Program-made: the position numbers and the translations under genes | The notes under the pieces: model-generated | The model's database searches: none | The model's input: the letters and a program-made list of their open reading frames with translations, nothing else | Told to the model about the DNA's origin: nothing | NCBI GenBank assembly: GCA_944385665.1 | Contig: CALWYB010000087.1 | Span: 1 to 38,636, forward strand | Source of the DNA: an uncultured Oscillospiraceae bacterium | GTDB taxonomy: Bacteria; Bacillota; Clostridia; Oscillospirales; Oscillospiraceae | Direction of reading: 5' to 3' | Length of the DNA stretch: 38,636 nt | Shown here: piece by piece, positions 1-7,244 of the stretch | Numbering within the stretch: the first letter of the stretch is position 1 | Layout: every line of letters begins with the position of its first letter

Positions 1-218
1 TGGAGGAATGTGATGGCATCTCCGCCGATGCCCTCTGAGTAGCGGAACCAGGTACGTCTGTCCTTGATCCGGATGCTGTCCATCTCCTGCGTGGTGTAGT
101 ACCTGCCGATCCGCTTCACCTGGTAGCCCAGGGAGATCAACAGATCCGGAAGGTCCGTGTCTCGGACAGTGGCCATTTCAGCCTCTGTAAAGCGCGTCCT
201 TTCTGCTGTTTGCATCAT
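1..218 (-). CDS. Partial DUF3991/TOPRIM-type mobile-element protein (N-terminus only)
   Basis: This is the first 72 codons of a minus-strand gene that runs off the left edge. The start is the first of two ATG codons, preceded by AAGGAG at a 5-base gap. The peptide contains VRDTDLPDLLISLGYQV, a Y-Y-T-T segment and RRTWFRYSEGIGGDAITFL. These match, from memory, the N-terminal zinc-finger-like DUF3991 region of proteins carried by clostridial conjugative elements, which usually continue into a TOPRIM domain. The function in such elements is not firmly known; a DNA-processing or primase-like role is inferred from the TOPRIM domain. Its neighbour at 308-754 lies upstream on the same strand with a terminator-like hairpin between them. 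The family call is moderately sure; the full domain content cannot be seen. Confidence 0.65.
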   Translation of the reverse strand, partial: MMQTAERTRFTEAEMATVRDTDLPDLLISLGYQVKRIGRYYTTQEMDSIRIKDRRTWFRYSEGIGGDAITFL

Positions 219-240
219 GTCATCTCCTTCTCGAAAAAAC

Positions 241-291
241 AAAAAAGGGGCCGGAGGACACATCCGCTTGAGATGTGTTCTCCGGCCCCTT
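241..291 (-). terminator. Rho-independent terminator or attenuator between two mobile-element genes
   Basis: Arms at 247-264 and 272-289 pair over 18 bases with one G-T wobble and a 7-base loop. On the minus strand the stem is followed by a run of six T. It sits just after the stop of the 308-754 gene and only about 25 bases before the start codon of the next gene, so it would end or attenuate transcription between them. Confidence 0.8.
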
Positions 292-307
292 GCTTTGACT
301 CCTTGTG

Positions 308-754
308 TTATTGTTCGATGTCCGCTGTGTCTCTCTCCGCCTCCGCACTGGCCTCGCTGGCGTCTGGGGTGGTACCGGCGGCTCCACTGTCCTCCGGGGC
401 TTCCTCGGTGCTCTCAGGGGCCTCCTGTGGGGCCAGGCTGGCTTCGGCTTCCGCCAGCGCCTGCTCGATCAGGCCCAGGACGAAGTCCCGCTGGGTGAGC
501 TTTACGCCGGTCCGAGCCGTTTCTCTGGCCAGGTGGGTCTTGATGCGCTGGAAGAGTTCCTCGGGGATCTGGAATGCCATCGTTCTGCTGCCTGTCATGT
601 TGATTCCTCCATTCTCATCTTTCATCTTGTAGTATTCAGTGAGCAGTGCTGCGATGTACTGGCTGGTGGTCATCTCCAGGCGGTCTTTTTCTTCTGTTAC
701 CCGGTTGTGCAGGGCGATGTCGATTTGGGCGCATAGATTTTTCTTGTCTGCCAT
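308..754 (-). CDS. Small ribbon-helix-helix-like protein of an integrative element
   Basis: A 148-residue protein starting at the ATG preceded by AAAGGAG at 754; a longer frame exists upstream but lacks a ribosome site. Residues about 1-45 (MADKKNLCAQIDIALHNRV onward) and about 60-105 (AFQIPEELFQRIK, then LTQRDFVLGLIEQAL) look like two strand-helix-helix units, as in Arc/CopG-type DNA-binding proteins. The C-terminal 40 residues are an acidic Ala/Glu/Pro tail that looks disordered. Similar proteins are familiar from clostridial integrative conjugative elements, next to DUF3991 genes, where they may act in relaxosome function or regulation. That role is inference; the precise function is unknown. 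Confidence 0.6.
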   Translation of the reverse strand: MADKKNLCAQIDIALHNRVTEEKDRLEMTTSQYIAALLTEYYKMKDENGGINMTGSRTMAFQIPEELFQRIKTHLARETARTGVKLTQRDFVLGLIEQALAEAEASLAPQEAPESTEEAPEDSGAAGTTPDASEASAEAERDTADIEQ

Positions 755-885
755 GGTCTGCGCTCCTTTCCTCGTTTTGCAACGCAAGTATATCCAAAAC
801 CATGTCAGAAAGCTATTACCAAGACCACCAAGGAACCAAGGACAAAGCAAGCAATACCACCAACTGAAACAGCTACGTAATAAAA

Positions 886-942
886 AGCGAGAAGCCCCCG
901 TTGGCAGTTCGATTTGAACTACCAGCGGGGGCTTCTCTCGCT
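886..942. terminator. Large GC-rich inverted repeat, probable bidirectional terminator
   Basis: The outer arms begin AGCGAGA and the inner arms end AGTTC around a 5-base loop, giving about 24 paired bases with a 2-base bulge and two wobbles. On the plus side it is followed by TGTTTTCTCTTT and on the minus side by TTTTTATTACG, so either direction could terminate. It lies downstream of tRNA-Leu and just outside the small mobile-element gene, close to the probable element boundary. Confidence 0.6.
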
Positions 943-1040
943 GTTTTCTCTTTGCTCAGAGGTTCGAATCACCCCACATCACGAAAATGGCCTTTTGCAT
1001 CTCCATCTCGGCTGGTGCTCGATTTTTCCCTCTGAAACGG

Positions 1041-1070
1041 CTGAAACCCTTGCCGCAGCAAGGGTTTCAG
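1041..1070. repeat. Perfect 13-bp hairpin downstream of tRNA-Leu
   Basis: CTGAAACCCTTGC and its exact reverse complement are separated by 4 bases. There is no T-run directly after it on the minus strand, so it is a poor terminator for the tRNA. On the plus strand a CTTTTTC run follows about 9 bases later. It lies in the 150 bases beyond the tRNA 3' end, where an integrated element's attachment site would be expected. Confidence 0.5.
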
Positions 1071-1098
1071 GGGTTGCATCTTTTTCAGCAACCTTAGT

Positions 1099-1185
1099 TG
1101 GTGCGCGAGGCGGGAGTCGAACCCGCACGCCCTTGCGAGCACTGGCACCTGAAGCCAGCGAGTCTACCAATTCCACCACTCGCGC
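1099..1185 (-). tRNA. tRNA-Leu (anticodon CAG)
   Basis: The minus strand reads a 7-bp acceptor stem (GCGCGAG with CTCGCGC), discriminator A and an encoded CCA. The anticodon stem CTGGC/GCCAG encloses the loop TTCAGGT, giving anticodon CAG. A long variable arm marks it as class II, and the T-arm contains GGGTTCGACTCCC. A promoter with 17-bp spacing lies 39 bases upstream. The 3' end faces the probable mobile-element edge, a common integration target. Confidence 0.95.
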
Positions 1186-1223
1186 ATTGGGATGGAATAC
1201 ACTGTTCGCTCAGTGCATGAAAT

Positions 1224-1252
1224 ATGTTACCACATCCTCCCTCCCCTGTCAA
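1224..1252 (-). promoter_or_regulatory. Promoter of tRNA-Leu
   Basis: On the minus strand TTGACA (1247-1252) and TAACAT (1224-1229) are 17 bases apart, about 39 bases upstream of the tRNA 5' end. Confidence 0.75.
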
Positions 1253-1477
1253 CACCTTTTTTCTCTTCTCGACGGATTTTCCCCTTCTCCTCCATTGCAT
1301 GATAAAGAAGCCCAAGATTTCCCCGCCATTCTATTTTCCAGTCTGTAATTCCATTTTTGTCCTTTAAGTCATTCCATTTTGTACTGAAATTGCCATCGTC
1401 ACCGCTTTTTTGGCCTTTTCCGCAGCGTGAAGTCAAAAAAAGTTTTCCAAAAAACTCCTGTTTGTTTAAATTCCACA

Positions 1478-1506
1478 TTGACAATCGGGCCGATCCCGGG
1501 TACAAT
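1478..1506 (+). promoter_or_regulatory. Promoter of the acpP-acc-fab operon
   Basis: TTGACA at 1478-1483 and TACAAT at 1501-1506 are separated by exactly 17 bases, a near-consensus sigma-A promoter. Transcription would begin near 1513, leaving a 5' leader of about 75 bases before acpP. The spacer is GC-rich while the leader is almost pure A/T. Confidence 0.85.
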
Positions 1507-1512
1507 ACGCTC

Positions 1513-1574
1513 AAATATTTTAATTAAATTTTTTTAACTAAAATATTTTAAGTGAAATAATCAAAGTAATTTGA
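1513..1574 (+). promoter_or_regulatory. Inverted-repeat operator candidate in the acpP leader
   Basis: AAATATTTTA at 1513-1522 and its exact reverse complement at 1539-1548 lie 16 bases apart, starting at the expected transcription start. A second perfect palindrome, TCAAA-GTAA-TTTGA, spans 1561-1574 and runs into the acpP ribosome site. These are natural targets for the MarR-type regulator encoded at the operon's end. The pairing of site and regulator is inference. Confidence 0.5.
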
Positions 1575-1588
1575 GAGGAGAATTTCCC

Positions 1589-1834
1589 ATGTTTGAGAAA
1601 GTTCGTGACATTATTGTTGATACTCTGAGCTGCGAGATGGACGAGGTCACCATGGAGGCCAGCCTGTCCGATGATCTGGGCGCCGATTCCCTGGATGCCG
1701 TGGAGCTGAACATCGCTCTGGAGGAGCAGCTGGGCCTGTCCATCGCCGACGAGGATCGCCCCAATATGAAGACCGTGGGTGACATCGTGCGTTACCTGGA
1801 GGCCCTGGAGGGCGCCAAGGATAACCGCATCTAA
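1589..1834 (+). CDS. acpP: Acyl carrier protein
   Basis: The 81-residue, very acidic protein carries growing acyl chains on a phosphopantetheine arm during type II fatty acid synthesis in the cytosol. The arm attaches to Ser34 in the GADSLD motif, and length and helices fit AcpP. The start chosen is MFEKVRD, with GAGGAG eight bases upstream; an in-frame upstream extension has no ribosome site. It is the first gene of the operon and follows the promoter and AT-rich operator directly. A phosphopantetheinyl transferase, needed to activate it, is not in the window. Confidence 0.96.
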   Translation: MFEKVRDIIVDTLSCEMDEVTMEASLSDDLGADSLDAVELNIALEEQLGLSIADEDRPNMKTVGDIVRYLEALEGAKDNRI

Positions 1835-1856
1835 TTGATTTAAGAGGTGAACTTCC

Positions 1857-2300
1857 ATGGATCTGGAATCCATTTACGCTCTGATGGAGCGCTTTGAGCG
1901 CTCCTCCCTCTCCGGCCTGGAGCTGGAGCAAAACGGCACCCGGCTGAAGTTGGAGAAGGCCGTAGCGGTGGCTGCCGCCCCGACGACTGCCCCCGCTGTC
2001 GTGGCCGCACCCGCTCCTGCCGCTGCACCGGCCGCCGCACAGTCCGTCCAGACAGAGGAGGGCGAGTACATCAAGGCTCCCCTGGTGGGCACCTTCTATA
2101 CCGCTGCCGGCCCCGATGCCGCTCCCTTTGTGCAGGTGGGCGACAAGGTGCACAAAGGCCAGACGGTGTGCATCCTGGAGGCCATGAAGGCCATGAGCGA
2201 GATTCCCGCGCCCATGGACTGTGTCATCGAAGAGGTCCTGCTGGACAACGGAAGTCTGGCCGCCTTTGATGCCCCCCTATTCCGGGTGCGGAGGCTGTAA
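1857..2300 (+). CDS. accB: Biotin carboxyl carrier protein of acetyl-CoA carboxylase
   Basis: This 147-residue protein carries the biotin that shuttles carboxyl groups between AccC and AccD-AccA. The biotin site is Lys111 within EAMKAMSEI. Residues about 36-62 form an Ala/Pro-rich flexible linker, and the lipoyl/biotin fold occupies about 70-147. The N-terminal 30 residues resemble the usual AccB start (MDLESIYALMERFE). The gene lies 22 bases after acpP with its own AGAGGTG ribosome site, and its stop is one base before the accC start. The usual clostridial Met after the biotinyl Lys is replaced by Ala, which is tolerated in other carriers. Confidence 0.95.
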   Translation: MDLESIYALMERFERSSLSGLELEQNGTRLKLEKAVAVAAAPTTAPAVVAAPAPAAAPAAAQSVQTEEGEYIKAPLVGTFYTAAGPDAAPFVQVGDKVHKGQTVCILEAMKAMSEIPAPMDCVIEEVLLDNGSLAAFDAPLFRVRRL

Positions 2301-2301
2301 G

Positions 2302-3669
2302 ATGTTCCAGCGGGTTTTGATCGCCAACCGCGGCGAAATCGCGGTACGTATCATGCGCGCCTGCCGGGAGCTGGGCGTGGAGTCGGTGTCGGTCTATTCT
2401 CAGGCCGATGCCGACGCCCTCCACGTCCAGCTGGCCAGCCAGGCCGTGTGCATTGGTCCGGCCAAGGCGTCGGACAGCTATCTGAATGTGGACGCTCTGC
2501 TGACCGTGGCCAAGGAGACCGGCTGTGACGCCGTACATCCCGGCTACGGTTTTCTCTCAGAGAACGCCGACTTTTCCGACCGGTGCGCCCAGCTGGGTCT
2601 GACCTTCATCGGGCCTTCCGGGGATGTGATCCGGATGATGGGCAACAAGTCCGCCGCCCGGGAGCTGATGCAGAAGCACGGCGTGCCCGTGGTCCCCGGC
2701 TCCGACGGGGCGGTGGATACCGCCCAGCAGGCCCAGGAGATCGCCGAACAGATCGGCTACCCCGTGCTGGTCAAGGCCAGCGCCGGCGGCGGCGGCCGGG
2801 GCATGCGCCGGGTGGACCGCCCCGAGGACCTGGAGGCCAAGTTCCAGGAGGCCCGGGCGGAGGCTCTGGCCTGTTTTGGGGACGGCCAGCTCTATTTGGA
2901 AAAGCTCATCCTCAACCCCAAGCACATTGAGTTTCAGATCCTGGCCGACCGCCATGGCAACGTGATCCATCTTGGCGAGCGGGACTGCTCCATCCAGCGC
3001 AAGAATCAGAAGCTGGTGGAGGAATCCCCCTCTAAGATTCTTACCCCTGAGCTCCGGGAGGCCATGGGCCAGGCCGCGGTCACCGCTGCCCGGGCTGCCG
3101 GCTATGAGAATGCCGGCACCATCGAGTTTGTGGTGGACCAGGAGGGGCACTTCTACTTCATCGAAATGAACACCCGCATTCAGGTGGAGCACCCGGTCAC
3201 CGAGATGGTCACCGGCATCGACCTGGTTCGGGAGCAGCTGCGCATCGCCGCGGGCCTGCCCCTGTCGGTAACCCAGGAGGACGTAGTGCTGCGGGGCCAC
3301 GCTATGGAGTGCCGCATCAACGCGGAGGACCCTGCCCACGACTTCCGGCCCGCGCCGGGGGTCACCCGGTTCCTCCACTTCCCCGGAGGACCCGGGGTAC
3401 GGGTAGACTCCATGCTCTATAACGGCTATGAGGTATCCCCCTACTATGACTCTCTGGTAGCCAAGGTCATCGTCCACGCCCCCACCCGTCTGGAGGCCAT
3501 CCGGCGGATGCGCCGCTGCCTGGAAGAGATGATCATTGAGGGGTACCCCACCACCGCTGATTTCTGTCACCTGATCCTGCATCACCCCGACTTTGTGAAG
3601 GGCCAATATGATACAGGATTCTTAGCCGCCCACCAGGATGAGCTGCTGGGCTGGGATAAGGAGGACTAA
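2302..3669 (+). CDS. accC: Biotin carboxylase subunit of acetyl-CoA carboxylase
   Basis: The 455-residue ATP-grasp enzyme carboxylates biotin on AccB using ATP and bicarbonate. The N-terminus MFQRVLIANRGEIAVRIMRA is the family signature. The glycine-rich ATP loop (KASAGGGGRGMR) lies near residues 157-168, and the EMNTRIQVEHPVTE metal and catalytic segment near 285-300. The C-terminal biotin carboxylase domain begins near residue 335. Length is normal. The ATG at 2302 follows the accB stop by one base, with GGAGG just inside accB, so the two genes are translationally coupled. A longer frame reading back into accB is rejected because the family starts at MFQ. Confidence 0.97.
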   Translation: MFQRVLIANRGEIAVRIMRACRELGVESVSVYSQADADALHVQLASQAVCIGPAKASDSYLNVDALLTVAKETGCDAVHPGYGFLSENADFSDRCAQLGLTFIGPSGDVIRMMGNKSAARELMQKHGVPVVPGSDGAVDTAQQAQEIAEQIGYPVLVKASAGGGGRGMRRVDRPEDLEAKFQEARAEALACFGDGQLYLEKLILNPKHIEFQILADRHGNVIHLGERDCSIQRKNQKLVEESPSKILTPELREAMGQAAVTAARAAGYENAGTIEFVVDQEGHFYFIEMNTRIQVEHPVTEMVTGIDLVREQLRIAAGLPLSVTQEDVVLRGHAMECRINAEDPAHDFRPAPGVTRFLHFPGGPGVRVDSMLYNGYEVSPYYDSLVAKVIVHAPTRLEAIRRMRRCLEEMIIEGYPTTADFCHLILHHPDFVKGQYDTGFLAAHQDELLGWDKED

Positions 3670-4554
3670 ATGCAACCACTGTTTCGTTCCCGCCGGGACC
3701 GGCTGGACCGGCTGCGCCGTCAGCGGGAGCAGGCCGTGGAGGCCGCTGCCAAGCGCTCGGACGTGCCCGCCGGCGGCTCCCAGACCTGTCCGGGCTGCGG
3801 CCGGGAGTGCCAAAACCAGGAGCTGGTGAAGACGGAGTATGTCTGCCCCCACTGCGGATATCACCTGCCCATCGGGGCCTATCTCCGCCTGTCTCTGCTG
3901 CTGGACCCCTTTACCTTCCAGGAGCTGTGGCCCTCTCTCACCGCCCCCAACGCGCTGGAATTTCCCGGCTATGAGCAGAAGCTGGCCGCCCAGCGGGAAA
4001 AGACCGCTCTGAGCGACGCGGCGGTGGTAGCCACCGGCAAGCTGGACGGCCGCCAGGCGGTGTTCGCCGTGCTGGACAGCCGCTTCTTCATGGGCAGCAT
4101 GGGTGTGGCTGTGGGAGAGAAGATCACCCGGGGCGTAGAGTACGCCCAGAAGCACAAGCTGCCCCTCATCATCTTTTCCGCCAGCGGCGGTGCCCGGATG
4201 CAGGAGGGCATTCTCTCCCTCATGCAGATGGCCAAGACCAGCGCCGCCATCGAGCGCTTCTCCCAGGCAGGCGGCCTGTACATCTCCGTGTTCACCCACC
4301 CCACCACCGGCGGCGTCACCGCCAGCTTCGCCTCTCTGGGTGACATTACCCTGGCTGAGCCTGGGGCGCTCATCGGCTTTGCCGGTCCCCGGGTCATCCA
4401 GCAGACCATCGGCCAGGAGCTGCCCGAAGGCTTTCAGCGCGCCGAGTATCTGGAGGAGCACGGCTTCGTGGACCAGATCGTTCCCCGCCGTGAAATGCGC
4501 CAGACCCTCTCCCAGCTGCTGGCCCTGCACCGAAAGGGGGTGCTCCACCGATGA
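3670..4554 (+). CDS. accD: Acetyl-CoA carboxylase carboxyltransferase, beta subunit
   Basis: The 294-residue subunit pairs with AccA to move the carboxyl group from biotin to acetyl-CoA, making malonyl-CoA. A four-cysteine zinc ribbon is visible at Cys40, Cys43, Cys59 and Cys62, with the same 3-16-3 spacing as E. coli AccD. The crotonase-like core follows, with a [11 protein letters not shown] oxyanion segment. The start codon directly follows the accC stop, with AAGGAGG ten or so bases upstream. The stop overlaps the accA start (ATGA). The N-terminal 38 residues are Arg-rich and longer than in E. coli. Confidence 0.96.
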   Translation: MQPLFRSRRDRLDRLRRQREQAVEAAAKRSDVPAGGSQTCPGCGRECQNQELVKTEYVCPHCGYHLPIGAYLRLSLLLDPFTFQELWPSLTAPNALEFPGYEQKLAAQREKTALSDAAVVATGKLDGRQAVFAVLDSRFFMGSMGVAVGEKITRGVEYAQKHKLPLIIFSASGGARMQEGILSLMQMAKTSAAIERFSQAGGLYISVFTHPTTGGVTASFASLGDITLAEPGALIGFAGPRVIQQTIGQELPEGFQRAEYLEEHGFVDQIVPRREMRQTLSQLLALHRKGVLHR

Positions 4555-5360
4555 GCAATTTAGCTGCCGCCCAGCGGGTGAAGATCGCCCGTATGCCCGG
4601 CCGCCCCGGCACCATCGACTTCGTCCACAATCTGTTTACCGACGTGTTTGTCTGTCAGGGGGACCGTCTGTGCCGGGAGGACCCCAGCATCTTCGGGGCC
4701 ATCGCCCGTTTTCACGGCAAGCCGGTCACGGTGATCGGCCACCGGAAGGGGCGCAACTTTGAGGAAAACATGAAATGCAACTTCGGCATGCCCTCCCCGG
4801 AGGGCTACCGTAAGGCGCAGCGGCTGATGCGCCAGGCCGAGAAGTTCGGCCGCCCCATCATCACCTTCGTGGACACCCCCGGGGCCTATCCCGGTCTGGA
4901 GGCAGAGGAGCGGGGCCAGGGCGAGGCCATCGCCTCCTCCCTGGCGCTGATGAGCTCCCTCACCGTGCCGGTGGTCACCGTGGTCATCGGCGAGGGAGGC
5001 AGCGGCGGCGCGCTGGCTCTGGCCGTGGGCAACCGGATCATCATGCTGGAGAACGCCATCTACTCGGTGCTCTCCCCCGAGGGCTTTGCCTCCATTCTGT
5101 GGAAGGACGCCTCTCGGGCGGATGAGGCCGCCAGCGTGATGAAGCTCACCGCCGACGACCTGTACCGTCTGGGAGTGGTGGACCAGGTGATTCCCGAGCC
5201 CGAGGGGGGCGCCCATGTGGACCCCCGTCCGGTGTACGCCGCAGTGGACAAGGCCATCACCCGCCACCTCAGCCAACTGAGCCGGGAGAAGGACCTGGCC
5301 GCCCACCGCTATCAAAAGTTCCGCGCCATGGGCGCGGTCCGGGAGGAGAAAGAGACATGA
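4551..5360 (+). CDS. accA: Acetyl-CoA carboxylase carboxyltransferase, alpha subunit
   Basis: This is the 269-residue partner of AccD in the transcarboxylase. Recognisable segments are [12 protein letters not shown], a [19 protein letters not shown] stretch typical of AccA, and the glycine-rich [15 protein letters not shown] oxyanion region. It is shorter than E. coli AccA (about 319) but normal for the compact Firmicute form. It overlaps accD by four bases at its start and fabH by four bases at its end, so the acc genes and fabH should be translated as a coupled set. Confidence 0.96.
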   Translation: MSNLAAAQRVKIARMPGRPGTIDFVHNLFTDVFVCQGDRLCREDPSIFGAIARFHGKPVTVIGHRKGRNFEENMKCNFGMPSPEGYRKAQRLMRQAEKFGRPIITFVDTPGAYPGLEAEERGQGEAIASSLALMSSLTVPVVTVVIGEGGSGGALALAVGNRIIMLENAIYSVLSPEGFASILWKDASRADEAASVMKLTADDLYRLGVVDQVIPEPEGGAHVDPRPVYAAVDKAITRHLSQLSREKDLAAHRYQKFRAMGAVREEKET

Positions 5361-6295
5361 ACGGACTGCACATCCTTGGCACCGGCCGGGCGGTCCCGCC
5401 CCACATTGTGACCAACGACGATCTGGCCCAACGGGTGGACACCAACAACGAGTGGATCGTCACCCGCACCGGCATCCACGAGCGGCGCTACGCCCAGCCG
5501 GGGGAGACCCTCACGGCGCTGACCGTCGACGCCGCCCGCCAGGCTCTGGAACGAGCCGGGCTCAAGCCCGAGGACATCGGCCTTTGCATCACCGCCACCG
5601 TGACCCCGGACCGGCTCACCCCCGCTCAGGCCTGTCTTATCCACCAGGAGCTGGGCCTCCCCGAGGACTGCCCCGCCTTTGATCTGGGCGCGGGCTGCAC
5701 CGGCTTTCTCTACGCCATGGAGACGGCGGCGGCCATGCTGTCCCGGATGAACCGGCCCTACGCCCTGCTGGTGGGAGGAGAGCTTCTCTCCCGCATCGTG
5801 GACATGGACGACCGCTCCACCTGCATTCTCTTCGGAGATGGCGCAGGCGCGGCGGTGGTAGAGTCCACCGAGGGCCCCTGGTACAGCCTGCTGGGCACCC
5901 GGGGCGACAAAGACATTCTGTGGGCCTTCGGCCCCGGTCAGAGCCAGCAGTACCTGCACATGGACGGCCAGGGCGTGTTCCAGTTTGCCCTGAAAACTGT
6001 GCCCCAGGTGGCCCGGCAGCTGCTGGAGAAGGCGGGCATGGAGAAGGAGCAGGTGGACTGGTACGTGCCCCATCAGGCCAACCACCGCATTGTGGAATCG
6101 GTGGCCAAGCGGCTGAAAATGCCCCTTGACCGCTTTTATGAAAATATGGACCGCTACGGCAACACGTCCGCCGGCAGCATCCCCATCGCTCTGGATGAGA
6201 TGGTGGAGAAGGGCCTTTTGAAAAAGGCCCAGTGGGTGATGTGTCTGGGCTTTGGCGCCGGCCTTACCTGGGGCGGCACTCTGTTCCAGTGGTAA
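5357..6295 (+). CDS. fabH: Beta-ketoacyl-ACP synthase III
   Basis: The 312-residue condensing enzyme starts fatty acid synthesis by joining acetyl-CoA (or a branched acyl-CoA) to malonyl-ACP. The catalytic triad is visible: Cys114 in GAGCTGF, His239 in HQANHRI and Asn269 in GNTSAGS. The N-terminal [11 protein letters not shown] motif and total length are typical. The start overlaps the accA stop (ATGA) and there is no gap for a separate promoter. Whether it prefers straight or branched primers cannot be read from this sequence alone. Confidence 0.96.
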   Translation: MNGLHILGTGRAVPPHIVTNDDLAQRVDTNNEWIVTRTGIHERRYAQPGETLTALTVDAARQALERAGLKPEDIGLCITATVTPDRLTPAQACLIHQELGLPEDCPAFDLGAGCTGFLYAMETAAAMLSRMNRPYALLVGGELLSRIVDMDDRSTCILFGDGAGAAVVESTEGPWYSLLGTRGDKDILWAFGPGQSQQYLHMDGQGVFQFALKTVPQVARQLLEKAGMEKEQVDWYVPHQANHRIVESVAKRLKMPLDRFYENMDRYGNTSAGSIPIALDEMVEKGLLKKAQWVMCLGFGAGLTWGGTLFQW

Positions 6296-6316
6296 GCGGA
6301 CGGATTGGAGGATATT

Positions 6317-7243
6317 ATGAAATTAAACGAACTTTTGGGCATTGAGTTTCCCTTTATTCAGGGCGGCATGGCCAATATCGCCACCGCCGAGTTTGCCGCT
6401 GCGGTCTCCAACGCCGGAGCCCTGGGTCTCATCGGCGCGGGCGGCATGTCCCCGGAGATGTTCCAAGACAGCATCCGCCGCTGCCGTCAGCTCACCGACA
6501 AGCCCTTCGGCGTGAACATCATGCTGATGCATCCCCAGGTGGAGCAGCTGGCTTCCATTGCCGCGGAGGAAAAAGTCGCCGTGGTCACCACCGGCGCCGG
6601 TGATCCCTCCCGCTTCATCCCCGCCTGGAAAGAGGCGGGTATCAAGGTGTTCCCCGTGGTCCCCGCTGTGGCTCTGGCCAAGCTGGTGGCCAAGCGGGGG
6701 GCCGACGGCGTGATCGCCGAGGGTACTGAGAGCGGCGGCCACGTGGGCGAGACCACCACCATGGCTCTGGTCCCCCAGGTGGTGGACGCGGTGGACATCC
6801 CCGTCATTGCCGCCGGCGGCATTGCCAGCGGCCGCCAGCTGCTGGCCGCCTACGCCCTGGGCGCCATCGGCGCTCAGGTGGGCACCTGCCTGCTGGTGAG
6901 TGAGGAGTGCCCCATCCATGAGAACTACAAGAAGGCCGTCCTGAAGGCCACCGACCGCTCCACTGTGGTCACCGGCCGCTCCGTGGACGCCCCGGTGCGC
7001 TGCCTGCGCAACCAGATGACCAACGCCTACATCGCCAAGGAGCGGGAGGGCGCCGACCGGATGGAGCTGGAGCACTTCACTCTGGGCGGCCTGCGCAAGG
7101 CCGTGTTTGACGGCGACGTGAAGACCGGCAGCGTGATGGCCGGCCAGGTGGCCGGTATGCTCCACGAGATCAAGCCTCTGCGCCAGATCTTTGAGGAGCT
7201 CCAGGCGGGCTGTGAGCAGCGCCTGCGGGAGCTGGAGAAGTAA
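6317..7243 (+). CDS. fabK: FMN-dependent enoyl-ACP reductase II
   Basis: The 308-residue flavoprotein of the nitronate monooxygenase/2-nitropropane dioxygenase-like TIM-barrel family reduces trans-2-enoyl-ACP in the last elongation step. Visible segments are PFIQGGMANIATAE at the N-terminus, SGGHVGE with the conserved His near residue 143, and the IAAGGI and GAQVGT phosphate-binding loops for FMN. The ATG at 6317 follows GGAGG by five bases; an upstream in-frame ATG lacks this. No FabI-type reductase is seen here, so this is probably the main enoyl reductase. FabK enzymes are known to be insensitive to triclosan. Confidence 0.93.
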   Translation: MKLNELLGIEFPFIQGGMANIATAEFAAAVSNAGALGLIGAGGMSPEMFQDSIRRCRQLTDKPFGVNIMLMHPQVEQLASIAAEEKVAVVTTGAGDPSRFIPAWKEAGIKVFPVVPAVALAKLVAKRGADGVIAEGTESGGHVGETTTMALVPQVVDAVDIPVIAAGGIASGRQLLAAYALGAIGAQVGTCLLVSEECPIHENYKKAVLKATDRSTVVTGRSVDAPVRCLRNQMTNAYIAKEREGADRMELEHFTLGGLRKAVFDGDVKTGSVMAGQVAGMLHEIKPLRQIFEELQAGCEQRLRELEK

Positions 7244-7244
7244 C

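Noticed and set aside
755-917. Plus-strand frame ending at 917 as a small gene
   Set aside because: It has no ribosome site or recognisable protein, and its end lies inside a strong terminator-like hairpin.
957-975. T-loop-like sequence GGTTCGAATC suggesting a tRNA
   Set aside because: The flanking bases cannot form a T-stem, anticodon arm or acceptor stem, so it is at most a remnant and not a tRNA gene.
3660-3675. Possible frameshift between accC and accD
   Set aside because: Both proteins are full length with intact ends. The stop TAA is directly followed by the accD ATG with a good ribosome site, which is simple translational coupling.
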